A stretch of DNA of 64,000 bases, taken from NCBI GenBank assembly GCA_946481075.1, contig CAMLMC010000001.1, positions 1,364,001 through 1,428,000 on the forward strand, in the 5' to 3' direction. The position numbers and the translations under genes were made by a program. Positions within the stretch are counted from its first letter, which is position 1. Every line of letters begins with the position of its first letter. The stretch comes from an uncultured Alphaproteobacteria bacterium. Lineage in GTDB: Bacteria; Pseudomonadota; Alphaproteobacteria; Micavibrionales; Micavibrionaceae. Of the stretch, positions 34,549 to 43,914 are shown piece after piece. Under the pieces are notes generated by a model. The model did no database searches. It saw only the letters and a program-made list of their open reading frames with translations, and was not told the origin of the DNA.

Positions 34549-35372
34549 TATTGGGCGCCTTCGGCCGGACGCACAGGTCCTAGGGTCTTCAAAAGCCGGC
34601 TGTAACGTATGGCGGTAGGCCATGTCCACGGACGGGCCAGAGAAGCGGTATCGTCGATCGAGAAGAAAAGTATTTCAGCACGGCCTACCAGATTGTCTTG
34701 GGGTACAAAGCCGACAAGCCCGTCTACGCGGCTATCTTGAGAATTGTCACGGTTGTCGCCCATCATAAAGTAATGACCTTCCGGCACGATATATTCCGGC
34801 GTATCGTCAAGCGGCTCTGCATCGGATTCTTCCCAGATGCGGTGCATGGCCCCGTCAGGCAAGGTTTCAATATATTCCATGACATTCTCATGGCCGCCGT
34901 TCGGATTGGGCACACGGCGGATCCCCACTTCCTCGCGCTCCACCATTACGTCATTAATATAAAGCCTGCCGCGCCGCACCTGAACCCGGTCACCCGGCAT
35001 GCCGACAAGACGCTTGATATAATCGACAGACGGATCGGTCGGCAATTTAAAGACGATGACATCGCCACGTTTGGGCGCATCTTCAAAAAGACGACCTTTG
35101 AAATCGGCAATAGCAAAGGGAAATGAATAGCGGCTATAGCCGTAGGCGGGTTTGCTGACGAACAGGTAATCGCCAACCTCCAGCGTCGGGTACATCGATC
35201 CGGAAGGAATATTGAACGGCTCGTAGAAAAAGGTACGAATAAATAACGCGAGTAAAATAGCAAAAAGCGCGGTTTTCAAAAATTCACCGACGCCCTCTTC
35301 TTTCTCGGGTAGCATAGTATCGTTCTGTGGGTCGGTCATGCCGCGTTTGAGGCTTTCAGGCGTATCGCTCAC
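34548..35372 (-). CDS. lepB: Signal peptidase I
   Basis: This 274-residue membrane-anchored protease removes signal peptides. It has one N-terminal membrane segment (about residues 31-47). The catalytic Ser is in IPSGSMYPTLEVGDYLFV (about residue 59) and the catalytic Lys in DYIKRLVGMPGD (about residue 120). The family's GHYFMMGDNRDNSQDSR follows. It is the expected neighbour of rnc and era. Confidence 0.96.
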   Translation of the reverse strand: MSDTPESLKRGMTDPQNDTMLPEKEEGVGEFLKTALFAILLALFIRTFFYEPFNIPSGSMYPTLEVGDYLFVSKPAYGYSRYSFPFAIADFKGRLFEDAPKRGDVIVFKLPTDPSVDYIKRLVGMPGDRVQVRRGRLYINDVMVEREEVGIRRVPNPNGGHENVMEYIETLPDGAMHRIWEESDAEPLDDTPEYIVPEGHYFMMGDNRDNSQDSRVDGLVGFVPQDNLVGRAEILFFSIDDTASLARPWTWPTAIRYSRLLKTLGPVRPAEGAQ

Positions 35373-35454
35373 TTTGCATCAATCCTTTGATGTTATGAGA
35401 TAGTTTTAGCCAATCTGGCAAAAGATTACCATACGTAAAAGCGGGTAAATCCCA

Positions 35455-35856
35455 TCAAACGGCCTCGATAATCACCTGCGCCTGCACGATTGGCGGCTCG
35501 TCGGTCAGTGTCAGATGGATCGCCGGGGTTTTGCCTTCCGGTACCATCGACAAAAGCCGCTTTAGGGCCCCGCCGGTCAGAACGAGCATCGGCTGACCCG
35601 ACGGCGCATTGACGACGCCGATATCCTTCATGAACACGCCCTGGGCAAATCCGGTGCCGAGCGCCTTTGAACATGCCTCTTTCGCGGCAAATCGTTTGGC
35701 GTAAGTATCGATATGGGTACCGGCGCCGCGGCGGCGTTCGGCCTTTGCCCTTTCGACATCCGTAAAGCACCGATTGATGAAGCGTTCGCCAAAGCGATCC
35801 AGAACTTTTGCGAGCCTGCGTGAATCCAGCGTATCCGATCCGATCCCCAATATCAT
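35455..35856 (-). CDS. acpS: Holo-[acyl-carrier-protein] synthase
   Basis: The 133-residue enzyme transfers the phosphopantetheine arm from CoA to acyl carrier protein. It starts [15 protein letters not shown] with the metal-binding Asp, and [17 protein letters not shown] carries the catalytic Glu-Lys. [18 protein letters not shown] closes the fold. It begins one base after the DUF2062 gene ends. In many alphaproteobacteria pdxJ holds the preceding place; it is not here. Confidence 0.95.
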   Translation of the reverse strand: MILGIGSDTLDSRRLAKVLDRFGERFINRCFTDVERAKAERRRGAGTHIDTYAKRFAAKEACSKALGTGFAQGVFMKDIGVVNAPSGQPMLVLTGGALKRLLSMVPEGKTPAIHLTLTDEPPIVQAQVIIEAV

Positions 35857-35857
35857 A

Positions 35858-36472
35858 TCAGCTTTCCTGCCCGGTTATGGTTTCGGCCTCTTTGTGAATC
35901 TTATGTTCGATCACTTTCTGACGGGCGGCCTTGGCCCCCTTGATCATATAATAGAATGGATAGTAAAAGAACGGGAAGCTAAGGACAGCCATCATATACC
36001 CCCCGAGCAGGGTCGGCAGGAATAATTTCCACCCATGCTGCGCAAAAAGAGCCTTCACATCTTCCCAGTCAAGATCGACGAAAAGATTGAGCACCATCGC
36101 GCCCATATTATCGGCGATAAGGCGGTCGGCGCCAAATATATCGAGGGTGAAGTGACCTACCTGATAGGACGCGAACATCAGGAATGGTGTTGTCCAGAAA
36201 TTGCCAAAGGCGGAGCCGATAAAGGCCGCAAAGAAATTCGCACGGAAGAGCCAGCAAAAGAAAAGACATTGCAACAAATGCGTGCCGAACGTCGGAGTCC
36301 ATGAAACAGCGCAACCAAGATATAATCCCATGGCGATGGCGTATTCACCGGCAGGAATGCGGATGGTCCTGTGCTTCCAGTAATAATAGACGCGCCGCCA
36401 TCCCATACGGGGCCAAAGCAGATTGCGGGTCTTGTTCCAGAATAATTCTTTGTCACGGCGTTGAAATAACAT
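35858..36472 (-). CDS. DUF2062 membrane protein
   Basis: The 204-residue protein has the DUF2062 signature [59 protein letters not shown] split over two membrane segments near residues 40-100, and a third hydrophobic hairpin near 150-175. The N-terminus ([21 protein letters not shown]) is amphipathic. The function of the family is not established. It lies between rsh and acpS in one run. Confidence 0.88.
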   Translation of the reverse strand: MLFQRRDKELFWNKTRNLLWPRMGWRRVYYYWKHRTIRIPAGEYAIAMGLYLGCAVSWTPTFGTHLLQCLFFCWLFRANFFAAFIGSAFGNFWTTPFLMFASYQVGHFTLDIFGADRLIADNMGAMVLNLFVDLDWEDVKALFAQHGWKLFLPTLLGGYMMAVLSFPFFYYPFYYMIKGAKAARQKVIEHKIHKEAETITGQES

Positions 36473-36510
36473 GGTGAGGATATAGCTGTTCCCGCCGCTT
36501 CCGGCAACTG

Positions 36511-38673
36511 TTAGCGGCCCCTTGCCCGGTCAACTGTGGCGATTTGCGGCGTCGCCCGCAGGGCCGCGATAATGTTGCTTAAGTGCCGGGTATCGTTGAC
36601 GTAAACATCAAGAAGCATGTCCCAGAAATCCAGGCTTCGGTTGGTGATTTTCAGGTTTGTGATATTCCCGCCGTTTTTACCGATAACGGTCGTCAGGGCG
36701 GCCAGCGCACCGGGTTCGTTGCTGATGGTGACTTCCAATCGTCCTACATGGGCCTCTGGTGAATCCGGCCCTTCGCCCCATGATACATCGATCCAGCGTT
36801 CGGGCGTGTCGGCAAAGGTTTCCAGCGTTTCACAATCGATCGTGTGAATGGTCACACCCTTGCCGGTTGTTACAATCCCCACAATCCGGTCGCCAGGCAG
36901 CGGATGGCAACAACGGGCGAAATGTACGGCCATGCCGGGGATAAGCCCCTTGATCGGCATCGGCTTACCGCTCTCATCGCGTTTGGCGAAGGATACTTTT
37001 TCAGGATCATTTTGCAGATTGGCCGATGCAGCCTCTGTCTTATGCGCCGGAAAGATCATCCGGAACACTTCTTTCGCGACAAAATGACCGGAGCCGACAT
37101 TGGCAAAAATATCGTCAATACTCTCGACCCGCATTTGTGGAACGATCCCAGCCACGGCTTTGTCTGTGTAATCGTATCCTTCCTGCTGAAATATTTTTTT
37201 CAGCATCGCCTGACCGAGCGTGATGTATTCGGTGCGCTGCTGCATCTTGATATAGCGGCGGATGTGTGAGCGCGCCTTGCCGGTTACAACAAACCGTTCC
37301 CATGTCGGCGAAGGCGTCTGCGTTTTCGAGGTGATGATCTCTACCTGATCACCATTCGCAAGCTTGGTGTTCAAAGGCGCAATGCGGCCGTTTATCTTTG
37401 CACCCACGCATTTATCGCCGACATCAGAGTGAACAGCATAGGCAAAGTCAACAGGTGTCGATCCTTGCGGCAATTCCATGAGATCGCCTTTTGGCGAGAA
37501 CACATAGACCTGATCCTGAAACAATTCCAGCTTGGTGTTTTCAAGGAAATCTTCCGGGCGCGAATCCTGTTCCATGATTTCCAGCAGTTCACGAAGCCAG
37601 CGGAATTTGGTCGCATCCTTGATATCGGCCTTGGTCTGTCCGGCCTTGTAAGACCAATGCGCAGCCACCCCTAGATCGGCTTCCTGATGCATCTCTTCCG
37701 TGCGTATCTGAATTTCAATACGCTGATTTTCTGGGCCTATGACGGTCGTATGGATAGAGCGGTATCCGTTCGGTTTGGGCGTGGAAATAAAATCCTTGAA
37801 CCGTCCCGGCACCACGGAAAATTCGGAATGGATGATACCCAGTGCGTGATAACATTCTGCCACATCGTCAACAACAATCCGAAATGCCATGATATCGGAA
37901 AGCTGTTCAAACGCCACGTTCTTGCGCTGCATCTTTTTCCAGATGGAATAACGGGTCTTTTCCCGTCCGGTTACTTCGGCATTGATGCCGGCCTTCTTCA
38001 TCAGGTCTTCCAGCGAAGAGATAATCTTTTTAACGACATCACCGCCTTCCTTGCGCAGGAATTGCAAGCGGGCCATGATCGAATCCCGTGCTTCGGGATT
38101 GAGGTAGGAGAAAGACAAATCTTCCAGCTCCTCCTTCACCTTGTGCATACCGATGCGCTCGGCAAGCGGGGCATAGATTTCCAGTGTTTCACGCGCGATG
38201 CGGCGTTGCTTGTCGGGGCGGTCAAACGCCCCCAGAGTCCTCATATTGTGCAACCTGTCTGCCAACTTGACCAGAAGTACACGGATGTCCTCGGACATCG
38301 CCAGAACCAGTTTGCGGAAATTTTCCGCCTGCTTGCCCTCGACCGTCTGGGATTCGATCTTTGTCAGTTTGGATACGCCGTTGACAAGGTCTGCAACCTC
38401 CTTGCCGAATTTAGATGACAGTTCCTTCATCGTGGCGGGCGTGTCTTCCAGCGTATCATGCAAGATGGCAGTGATGATGGTCGCGGGGTCCATCTTCATA
38501 TCGGCCAGAATATTGGCGACTTCCACGGGGTGGGTATAATATGGCTCTCCGCTTGCGCGGGTTTGCCCTTCATGCATGGCTTTCGCGAATTCAATCGCAC
38601 CCTCGATAGGGGCGGGATCATAATCGGGATTATAGGTTTTCACCTGCGATAAAAGCTGTTCGGATACGCTCAT
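36511..38673 (-). CDS. rsh: Bifunctional (p)ppGpp synthetase/hydrolase
   Basis: The 720-residue RelA/SpoT homologue is complete. The HD hydrolase domain at about 40-190 has ILHDTLEDT. The synthetase domain at about 235-345 has RFKDFISTPKPNGYRSIHTTV. The TGS domain near 390-450 has VFSPKGDLMELPQGSTPVDFAYAVH. A helical region and a C-terminal ACT domain (about 645-715) follow. Both hydrolase and synthetase motifs are intact, the single-enzyme Rsh type of alphaproteobacteria that runs the stringent response. rpoZ lies upstream on the same strand. Confidence 0.96.
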   Translation of the reverse strand: MSVSEQLLSQVKTYNPDYDPAPIEGAIEFAKAMHEGQTRASGEPYYTHPVEVANILADMKMDPATIITAILHDTLEDTPATMKELSSKFGKEVADLVNGVSKLTKIESQTVEGKQAENFRKLVLAMSEDIRVLLVKLADRLHNMRTLGAFDRPDKQRRIARETLEIYAPLAERIGMHKVKEELEDLSFSYLNPEARDSIMARLQFLRKEGGDVVKKIISSLEDLMKKAGINAEVTGREKTRYSIWKKMQRKNVAFEQLSDIMAFRIVVDDVAECYHALGIIHSEFSVVPGRFKDFISTPKPNGYRSIHTTVIGPENQRIEIQIRTEEMHQEADLGVAAHWSYKAGQTKADIKDATKFRWLRELLEIMEQDSRPEDFLENTKLELFQDQVYVFSPKGDLMELPQGSTPVDFAYAVHSDVGDKCVGAKINGRIAPLNTKLANGDQVEIITSKTQTPSPTWERFVVTGKARSHIRRYIKMQQRTEYITLGQAMLKKIFQQEGYDYTDKAVAGIVPQMRVESIDDIFANVGSGHFVAKEVFRMIFPAHKTEAASANLQNDPEKVSFAKRDESGKPMPIKGLIPGMAVHFARCCHPLPGDRIVGIVTTGKGVTIHTIDCETLETFADTPERWIDVSWGEGPDSPEAHVGRLEVTISNEPGALAALTTVIGKNGGNITNLKITNRSLDFWDMLLDVYVNDTRHLSNIIAALRATPQIATVDRARGR

Positions 38674-38773
38674 GCTACTTCAAGAAATTTGTTCGCCGCG
38701 ACAATAATGCCAGAAGGGTTAACGTATCATGAAGAGCCTGAAAAAGCATGCTAATTTCATGAAACGGCATAGA

Positions 38774-38797
38774 AAAGGCCGCTTCTTAGCGGCCTTT
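38774..38797 (-). terminator. Hairpin after rpoZ
   Basis: AAAGGCCGC-TTCTTA-GCGGCCTTT lies 20 bases after the rpoZ stop on the minus strand and is followed by TTCTATGCC. It may end part of the rpoZ transcripts before rsh. Confidence 0.65.
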
Positions 38798-38816
38798 GAA
38801 CTTTATGCGGAAGGAA

Positions 38817-39215
38817 TTATTCCTCGATCTCTTCACCGGCATCTCCGCCGGCCATATCTTCCAGACCCGGCTCCATATCGTCATCGTCATCGGAATCTGC
38901 ACTGAAATCACCGGCACCGGCCGTCATGGATTTCCATTCTTCTTCACCTTCCATGGAATCAACAACATCTTCGCCGTCGTCATCCATAGCAATGATACGT
39001 TGTTTGCCCCGGATGATTTCTTCCTTAAGGTCTTCTATATCGACAGTCTTTTCGGCAATCTCGCGAAGCGCGACTACAGGGTTTTTGTCATTGTCGCGGT
39101 CCAGCGTCAGGGCGGCGCCAGAGCCGATTTTGCGGGCGCGCTGTGCGGCCACCATCACCAGCTCGAAACGGTTCGGCAATTGTTCAACGCAGTCTTCAAC
39201 GGTCACGCGGGCCAT
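38817..39215 (-). CDS. rpoZ: RNA polymerase omega subunit
   Basis: The N-terminal part [34 protein letters not shown] and [15 protein letters not shown] are a textbook omega subunit, which helps fold beta' and is needed for the ppGpp response. The 132 residues include a long acidic tail ([17 protein letters not shown], then runs of Asp and Glu) that goes past the usual length, as in many alphaproteobacteria. It sits upstream of rsh, the common gene order. Confidence 0.95.
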   Translation of the reverse strand: MARVTVEDCVEQLPNRFELVMVAAQRARKIGSGAALTLDRDNDKNPVVALREIAEKTVDIEDLKEEIIRGKQRIIAMDDDGEDVVDSMEGEEEWKSMTAGAGDFSADSDDDDDMEPGLEDMAGGDAGEEIEE

Positions 39216-39418
39216 GGGATATCCTCGTCTATCTTGAATTTATGTGGGCTAGGTATAAGTAAATTCACGCGGGGATGCAACTTTTTTAACAGGTGGTGGA
39301 ACTTTTAGGTCTAGGCCCACTTGGTTGTACTAGACAGACAATATAAAGATATATAAGACTGATCTAATGTTAGAGAGCTCCAATACAAACAACAGAACGG
39401 GAGCGAATAAAAAATATT

Positions 39419-40030
39419 ATGAAAACAAAAAGACATTCTGACGAATTATTCTTCTATCCGGAAGACAAGGTAGCGGTTTTTATAGACGGTTCCAATCTTT
39501 ACGCAGCAGCGCGCAGCTTGGACTTTGACATTGACTATCGCAAGCTTCTTGGCTGGTCCGCATCCGCAGGACGCCTTGTGCGCGCCTTCTATTACACCGC
39601 GATGGTGGAAGACGCCGATTATTCACCGATACGTCCATTGGTCGACTGGCTGGATTACAACGGCTACACGATGGTGACAAAACCGACCAAGGAGTTTGTC
39701 GATGCGCAGGGCCGTCGCAAGATCAAAGGCAATATGGACATTGAAATCGCCGTCGACATGATGGAAATGTCAGATCGTGTCGACCACATCATCCTGTTTT
39801 CCGGGGATGGGGATTTTCGCCGCCTGATAGAGGCCGTGCAGCGCAAAGGGGTGCGCGTGACCGTTGTCAGTTCCATCCAGACCAACCCACCGATGGTCGC
39901 AGATGAATTGCGCCGTCAGGCCGATTACTTTCTCGATCTCGACAATCTCCGCGACCAGATAGGACGCGACAATGGCGGGGCTATTGCTTCAGCACCAGGT
40001 GAAGGCGGCAGCGCCGAACGTGTCAATTAA
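39419..40030 (+). CDS. NYN-domain (LabA/DUF88-like) putative RNase
   Basis: The 203-residue protein has a PIN-like NYN fold. KVAVFIDGSNLYAAARSL holds the first Asp, KGNMDIEIAVDMMEM the second and HIILFSGDGDFRRLIEAVQRKG the acidic DGD cluster, matching the metal-binding site. Members are thought to be single-strand RNases; substrates are unknown here. The neighbourhood beside rpoZ is common in alphaproteobacteria. GGGAGCG lies about 14 bases before the ATG. Confidence 0.88.
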   Translation: MKTKRHSDELFFYPEDKVAVFIDGSNLYAAARSLDFDIDYRKLLGWSASAGRLVRAFYYTAMVEDADYSPIRPLVDWLDYNGYTMVTKPTKEFVDAQGRRKIKGNMDIEIAVDMMEMSDRVDHIILFSGDGDFRRLIEAVQRKGVRVTVVSSIQTNPPMVADELRRQADYFLDLDNLRDQIGRDNGGAIASAPGEGGSAERVN

Positions 40031-40033
40031 AAC

Positions 40034-40060
40034 AAAAAGCCGGCAAACTGCCGGCTTTTT
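40034..40060. terminator. Bidirectional terminator
   Basis: AAAAAGCCGGC-AAACT-GCCGGCTTTTT is an 11-base-pair hairpin with A and T flanks between the convergent NYN gene and the small exported-protein gene. Confidence 0.85.
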
Positions 40061-40081
40061 ATTCTCCATGTGCCATGAACG

Positions 40082-40342
40082 TTAGTTCTTGCGCGGCAGA
40101 CGGATTTCTTCCTTGAAATTTTTGCCCTCGGCCTTCGGTGCGTCTATGTCACCGCCTGCAGCTGGTTCAATGTTGGCCACATCGGCAGGCTCTTCCTTGG
40201 CGGTTTCAAAGCTTTGCCCGGTTTTGGATTTTGCGGCCTGATAGGATTTTGTCCCTTTTGTCACACGTTCGGCTGCGATGGCGGGAAACGCCAGCGTCAG
40301 GGCCAAAGCAGAAAACAGGACAGCTTTCGTCATGGATGTCAT
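40082..40342 (-). CDS. Small exported protein of unknown function
   Basis: The 86-residue protein has a clear signal peptide (MTKAVLFSALALTLAFPAIAA, cleaved before ERV). The mature part is charged, Lys- and Glu-rich and probably unstructured. It includes IEPAAGGDIDAP, a stretch that recurs in the beta-helix protein at the right edge as IEPAAGGDTNAP. AAAGG lies before the ATG. I recognise no family. Confidence 0.62.
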   Translation of the reverse strand: MTSMTKAVLFSALALTLAFPAIAAERVTKGTKSYQAAKSKTGQSFETAKEEPADVANIEPAAGGDIDAPKAEGKNFKEEIRLPRKN

Positions 40343-40413
40343 GGTCTTTCACCTTTCTTGGAAACGGTATGGAGGAATATATACGCCAAAATCCCCACAA
40401 ACCGCAAATAATA

Positions 40414-41139
40414 TTATGGGAATGATTTGGATATGGAGACAATCACACGGCTGTCGCAGTTATCCGCACATTCCGACGGTTCATCCAGATTGGTATCGAC
40501 GTATTTCAGGGATACGTCAAAGCCTTCCACATTGGCAGTCAACCCGATCCCGTAGTCGATATAGGAATCTTCCGTGATGCCGAAACGGGCCTCGTCCTCG
40601 ATCGTCTGGTGTCCGATATTGGCGCTTAGTGTTGTATCGAACGGCAGGAAAGACAGCGGCACATCAAGATAAGCCGCTGTATAGAACGCGTGGCCGCTGT
40701 TGGCGAAATAATCGGGAGAATAGTTAACGGAAGCGGAAAGCGCCGCCACATCGAAATCATAGCCAAGAGCAAAGGCCGCTTCGACAAAATCATAGTCATA
40801 GCGGTTGTCGGCACCGGGATAGAGATAGTAAATCGCGCCGATATCATAGGTCAGGCCATTCGCCAATTCACCGGCATAACCGCCATAAATGTCCGTCTCT
40901 ATCGAGGCATCGGTGAATTCGACGCTGGAAGCCCATACGCCTGCGTAAAATCCGCTCTCATGGCTCCAATCGATCCCACCCTGAACGGCTGGCCCTTCAT
41001 CGCTTTGGGAGATACCACGGAAAGCATATTCGCTCGTCAACGCAACGTTGGCAGAAAATTCCCCGGGGATAAGGTCTTGCGCCTGCGCGGCGCCCGAAAA
41101 CATGGTCACTGCCATGCAGAGGGTCATAATTTTTTTCAT
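40414..41139 (-). CDS. TIGR02001-type outer-membrane protein
   Basis: The 241-residue protein has a signal peptide (MKKIMTLCMAVTMFSGAAQAQ). The TIGR02001 pattern follows: SANVALTSEYAFRGISQSDEGPAVQGGIDW, FYAGVWASSVEF, IETDIYGGYAGE. Alternating beta strands end in VIVSISKSFP, a barrel end with C-terminal aromatic. The function of this family is not known. The start at 41139 has AAAGG 8 bases upstream. It is transcribed alone, after leuA. Confidence 0.88.
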   Translation of the reverse strand: MKKIMTLCMAVTMFSGAAQAQDLIPGEFSANVALTSEYAFRGISQSDEGPAVQGGIDWSHESGFYAGVWASSVEFTDASIETDIYGGYAGELANGLTYDIGAIYYLYPGADNRYDYDFVEAAFALGYDFDVAALSASVNYSPDYFANSGHAFYTAAYLDVPLSFLPFDTTLSANIGHQTIEDEARFGITEDSYIDYGIGLTANVEGFDVSLKYVDTNLDEPSECADNCDSRVIVSISKSFP

Positions 41140-41250
41140 CGAAAAAGCCTTTAAGTAATATTGATCGCTGGGGGAATCGTACAGGAAGCACCCGCAGCGC
41201 AATAGATGGCGCGGCAAGCACGATTCAAATTATCAACAGCTCTTTAAAGA

Positions 41251-42813
41251 TCAGGCCGTATTTTCTTCAGGTCTTGTTTTTGCACGCTTGGTAAGCAGCT
41301 TGTTTAAGGCATGTACATAAGCACGCGCTGATGCAACCAGTGTATCTGCATCTGCCCCTTGCCCATTCACGGTCTTGCCGTTTTCTTCCAAACGGACGGT
41401 CACTTCGGCCTGTGCATCGGTGCCACCTGTGATGGCATGGACTTGGTATAATTGCAGATGCGCGTCCGGATGCGGGACAATTTCGCGAATTGCCTTGAAG
41501 ATTGCATCAACAGGGCCATTCCCCTCGACCTTCGCAGATCTGGTTTCGCCGCCGACAGTGAGCTCAAGGTCTGCGGTTTGCGGGCCCTTCGATCCGGCCA
41601 CGACCTGCAACGCTTGAAAGCGGATATCATCGCCCTCGGCGCCGACTTCATCTTCAATCAGCGCGATGATATCGTCATCGAACACTTGCTTCTTTTTGTC
41701 AGCAAGATCTTTAAAGCGTTTGAAAAGATCGTTGAGCGCATTGTCGCCCAACTCGTAGCCCAACTCTATCACACGGGATTTCAGCGCGTGGCGGCCCGAA
41801 TGTTTACCAAGGACGAGTTCGGAGCGCGTCAGGCCCACCGATTCCGGCGTCATGATTTCATAGGTGGAGGCATTTTTTAAAACCCCGTCCTGATGAATGC
41901 CGCTTTCATGCGCAAACGCATTGGCCCCGACGATCGCCTTGTTCGGTTGCACGTTAAAGCCGATGGTGGCGGCCAGCGTGCGGGAGGCCTTCATGATCAT
42001 CGTTGTATCGACATTGCTGTCGAACGGCATGCGGTCAGAGCGGGTGTGAAGCGCCATGACAACTTCTTCCAATGCCGCATTCCCCGCCCGCTCGCCAATG
42101 CCGTTGATGGTACATTCGATCTGGCGGGCACCGGCGGATACACCAGCGAGGGAATTTGCAACCGCCAGTCCCAGATCATTGTGACAATGAACGGACAAAA
42201 CGGCCTTGTCGATATTTGGCACCTTGTTCTGGATATAGCGGATCAAATCACCAAATTCATCCGGCACAGCATATCCCACAGTATCCGGAATATTGATGGT
42301 GGTCGCGCCGGACTTGATCGCGGTTTCCACGGCCTTACAGAGGAAGTCCCAGTCGGAGCGCGTGGCATCCATCGCCGACCATTCGATGTTGTCGGTATAT
42401 TTGCCGGCGCGGGTGACGGATTTCACGATAGAGTCCAGAACCTGTTCTTCATCCATCTGAAGCTGATACCGCATATGCTGCGGCGAGGTGGAAATGAAAG
42501 TATGAATGCGACGGTTGGCGGCGGGTTTCAACGCCGCACCCGCCACATCGATATCACGCTCTATGGCCCGAGACAGACCACACACCGTTGCGCGCTTGAT
42601 CACCTTTGCAATTTCATTCACCGCTTCGAAATCGCCTTGAGAGGCAATTGGGAACCCCGCCTCGATCACATCGACGCCCATGTCATCAAGAAGGCGCGCC
42701 ATACGCAGTTTTTCTTCCAGATTCATAGAGCAGCCCGGCGATTGTTCTCCATCGCGCAAGGTCGTATCGAAAATAATGATGCGGTCTTTTTCTATTTCTG
42801 TGGTTTGGCTCAT
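41251..42813 (-). CDS. leuA: 2-isopropylmalate synthase
   Basis: The 520-residue enzyme condenses acetyl-CoA with 2-oxoisovalerate, the first committed step to leucine. It has FDTTLRDGEQSPGCSMN, the catalytic and metal-binding HCHNDLGLAVAN and CTINGIGERAGNAALEE. The C-terminal regulatory domain (about residues 390-505, DLELTVGGETRSAKVEGNGPVDAIFKAI) binds leucine for feedback inhibition. AGGA lies before the ATG. A Leu-rich leader peptide and hairpins upstream predict attenuation by leucyl-tRNA supply. Confidence 0.97.
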   Translation of the reverse strand: MSQTTEIEKDRIIIFDTTLRDGEQSPGCSMNLEEKLRMARLLDDMGVDVIEAGFPIASQGDFEAVNEIAKVIKRATVCGLSRAIERDIDVAGAALKPAANRRIHTFISTSPQHMRYQLQMDEEQVLDSIVKSVTRAGKYTDNIEWSAMDATRSDWDFLCKAVETAIKSGATTINIPDTVGYAVPDEFGDLIRYIQNKVPNIDKAVLSVHCHNDLGLAVANSLAGVSAGARQIECTINGIGERAGNAALEEVVMALHTRSDRMPFDSNVDTTMIMKASRTLAATIGFNVQPNKAIVGANAFAHESGIHQDGVLKNASTYEIMTPESVGLTRSELVLGKHSGRHALKSRVIELGYELGDNALNDLFKRFKDLADKKKQVFDDDIIALIEDEVGAEGDDIRFQALQVVAGSKGPQTADLELTVGGETRSAKVEGNGPVDAIFKAIREIVPHPDAHLQLYQVHAITGGTDAQAEVTVRLEENGKTVNGQGADADTLVASARAYVHALNKLLTKRAKTRPEENTA

Positions 42814-42832
42814 TTCTATATCCTAATTGAAA

Positions 42833-42901
42833 TGTCATTCTGAGCGCATACGAAGAATCTCTTCTTTTGGAGATCCTTCGGGCTGCGCCCTCAGGATGAC
42901 A
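42833..42901. repeat. REP-like palindromic element in the leuA leader
   Basis: TGTCATTCTGAGCGCA (42833-42848) and TGCGCCCTCAGGATGACA (42884-42901) are imperfect inverted arms. A second arm pair, GAAGAATCTC and GAGATCCTTC, lies inside, so the whole 69 bases fold into one long hairpin. This is the widespread dispersed repeat whose frames read HPEGAARRIS or SSYALRMT in databases. It ends 20 bases before the leuA ATG, so it is transcribed in the 5' leader. Confidence 0.75.
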
Positions 42902-42926
42902 GAATTTAATTTTGATTTCTTGATTT

Positions 42927-42971
42927 CCCCTGAACGCAGGTGCATTTTCGCACCTCATGCCCGGTCAGGGG
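42927..42971 (-). promoter_or_regulatory. Candidate attenuator hairpins of leuA
   Basis: AGGTGC (42938-42943) pairs with GCACCT (42950-42955). Around it CCCCTGA (42927-42933) pairs with TCAGGGG (42965-42971), whose right arm overlaps the leader-peptide stop codon. A ribosome at the Leu codons or at the stop would decide whether the outer stem forms, as in classic attenuators. A T tract does not directly follow, so which hairpin terminates, perhaps the REP-like one, is open. Confidence 0.5.
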
Positions 42972-43021
42972 GACATTAGGAGCAGGGCCAGTAGAAGCAG
43001 CGATTGGCTTTGGGGCGACAT
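42965..43021 (-). CDS. leuL: Leucine-rich leader peptide
   Basis: The 18-residue frame MSPQSQSLLLLALLLMSP has seven Leu codons within eight positions (CTG CTT CTA CTG GCC CTG CTC CTA). It lies 151 bases before leuA on the same strand, with hairpins right after its stop. This is the structure of a leucine attenuator. The promoter -10 ends 7 bases before the ATG, so the mRNA probably begins at or next to the start codon. No ribosome site is seen, which agrees with leaderless translation, as known for some alphaproteobacterial trp leader peptides. Confidence 0.72.
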   Translation of the reverse strand: MSPQSQSLLLLALLLMSP

Positions 43022-43027
43022 GACTTT

Positions 43028-43056
43028 AGTAAAGGCAAAAACCGCTTAAGTGTCAA
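43028..43056 (-). promoter_or_regulatory. Promoter of leuL-leuA
   Basis: On the minus strand TTGACA (43051-43056), a 17-base spacer and TTTACT (43028-43033) form a strong promoter just after the Trm112-like gene. It predicts a start near 43021, at the leader-peptide ATG. Confidence 0.68.
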
Positions 43057-43062
43057 ATACTT

Positions 43063-43242
43063 TTAAGATTCAAGCTTGCGCGCCTCATCAACCAGCATGA
43101 TCGGAATACCGTCACGGATGGGATAGGCCAAGCCTGCCTGATCGGAAATCAGCTCCTCGCGCGCAGCGTCATAACGCAACGGCACCTTGGTCAGGGGGCA
43201 GACGAGAATTTCGAGCAGTTTTGGGTCAAGCTGATTGGCCAT
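43063..43242 (-). CDS. Trm112-like small protein (UPF0434)
   Basis: The 59-residue protein has the family core [49 protein letters not shown]. Bacterial members are small, some with a zinc site; here only one Cys remains. Function is unknown, though eukaryotic Trm112 activates methyltransferases. The ATG at 43242 fits the family; a longer frame runs into the preceding gene. It directly follows the LON-domain gene, so the two are probably cotranscribed. Confidence 0.85.
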   Translation of the reverse strand: MANQLDPKLLEILVCPLTKVPLRYDAAREELISDQAGLAYPIRDGIPIMLVDEARKLES

Positions 43243-43258
43243 GAAAGTTTTATAGCGC

Positions 43259-43891
43259 TTAATGTCTACAACCGCAATCGCCTTTGGCCATTTCAAGAAG
43301 GGTCATGAATAGTTTCGCCCGCTCGCGGCAGCATGGCGCCTCCAAAAGCGCTTGTTTCTCATGGGATTCAAACGGACAGATCATGGCTAGACAGGTCATC
43401 AGTTTTTCATCCGATGCGCCCTCGACGGCCTCCCAACTACAGGTCAGGCCGTTATGTTCGAAGTAATCCTTTAACAGGGCATTGAGTTTGGGACGGTCCA
43501 TGTCAAGGCAGCCAATCAGCTCCAGATCGTCCTTATAATCATCCCAGATCGCATGGACACGGCGATATCCATTCACCTGCGGCAATTCATCGCTCATCAA
43601 AAACCGGCAAACACCGGTGAGCACAATTTCATACCGGCCATCCGATGTCTCATGATAGGAACTGATCCGCCCTGCGCAACCGACTTTGTAAAGCGTTCCA
43701 TCCTCGCGCGGCTGAATCATACCGATCAGACGATCGGTCCGCATGGCCTGATCGACCATCGCGATGTAGCGGGGCTCAAATATATTCAAGGGCAAAACCC
43801 CGCGCGGTAGAAGAAGCACACCGCCCAGCGGAAAGATCGGCAACTGTTCCGGCAGGGTTTCAAAACTGTTTATAAAAGGTGATGTGCTCAT
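43259..43891 (-). CDS. LON substrate-binding-domain protein
   Basis: The 210-residue protein is a stand-alone Lon N-terminal domain: [71 protein letters not shown]. There is no ATPase or protease part. Such proteins are common in alphaproteobacteria next to the thioredoxin-like gene and UPF0434; their role is not settled. The C-terminus is Cys-rich (CPFE, CCRE, CGCRH). Confidence 0.88.
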   Translation of the reverse strand: MSTSPFINSFETLPEQLPIFPLGGVLLLPRGVLPLNIFEPRYIAMVDQAMRTDRLIGMIQPREDGTLYKVGCAGRISSYHETSDGRYEIVLTGVCRFLMSDELPQVNGYRRVHAIWDDYKDDLELIGCLDMDRPKLNALLKDYFEHNGLTCSWEAVEGASDEKLMTCLAMICPFESHEKQALLEAPCCRERAKLFMTLLEMAKGDCGCRH

Positions 43892-43914
43892 AAAACTAAT
43901 ATAGGCATAATTTT

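Noticed and set aside
42686..42958. 90-codon minus-strand frame across the start of leuA
   Set aside because: Its middle is the translation of the REP-like palindrome (CHPEGAARRIS, SSYALRMT) and the rest is leuA in another frame.
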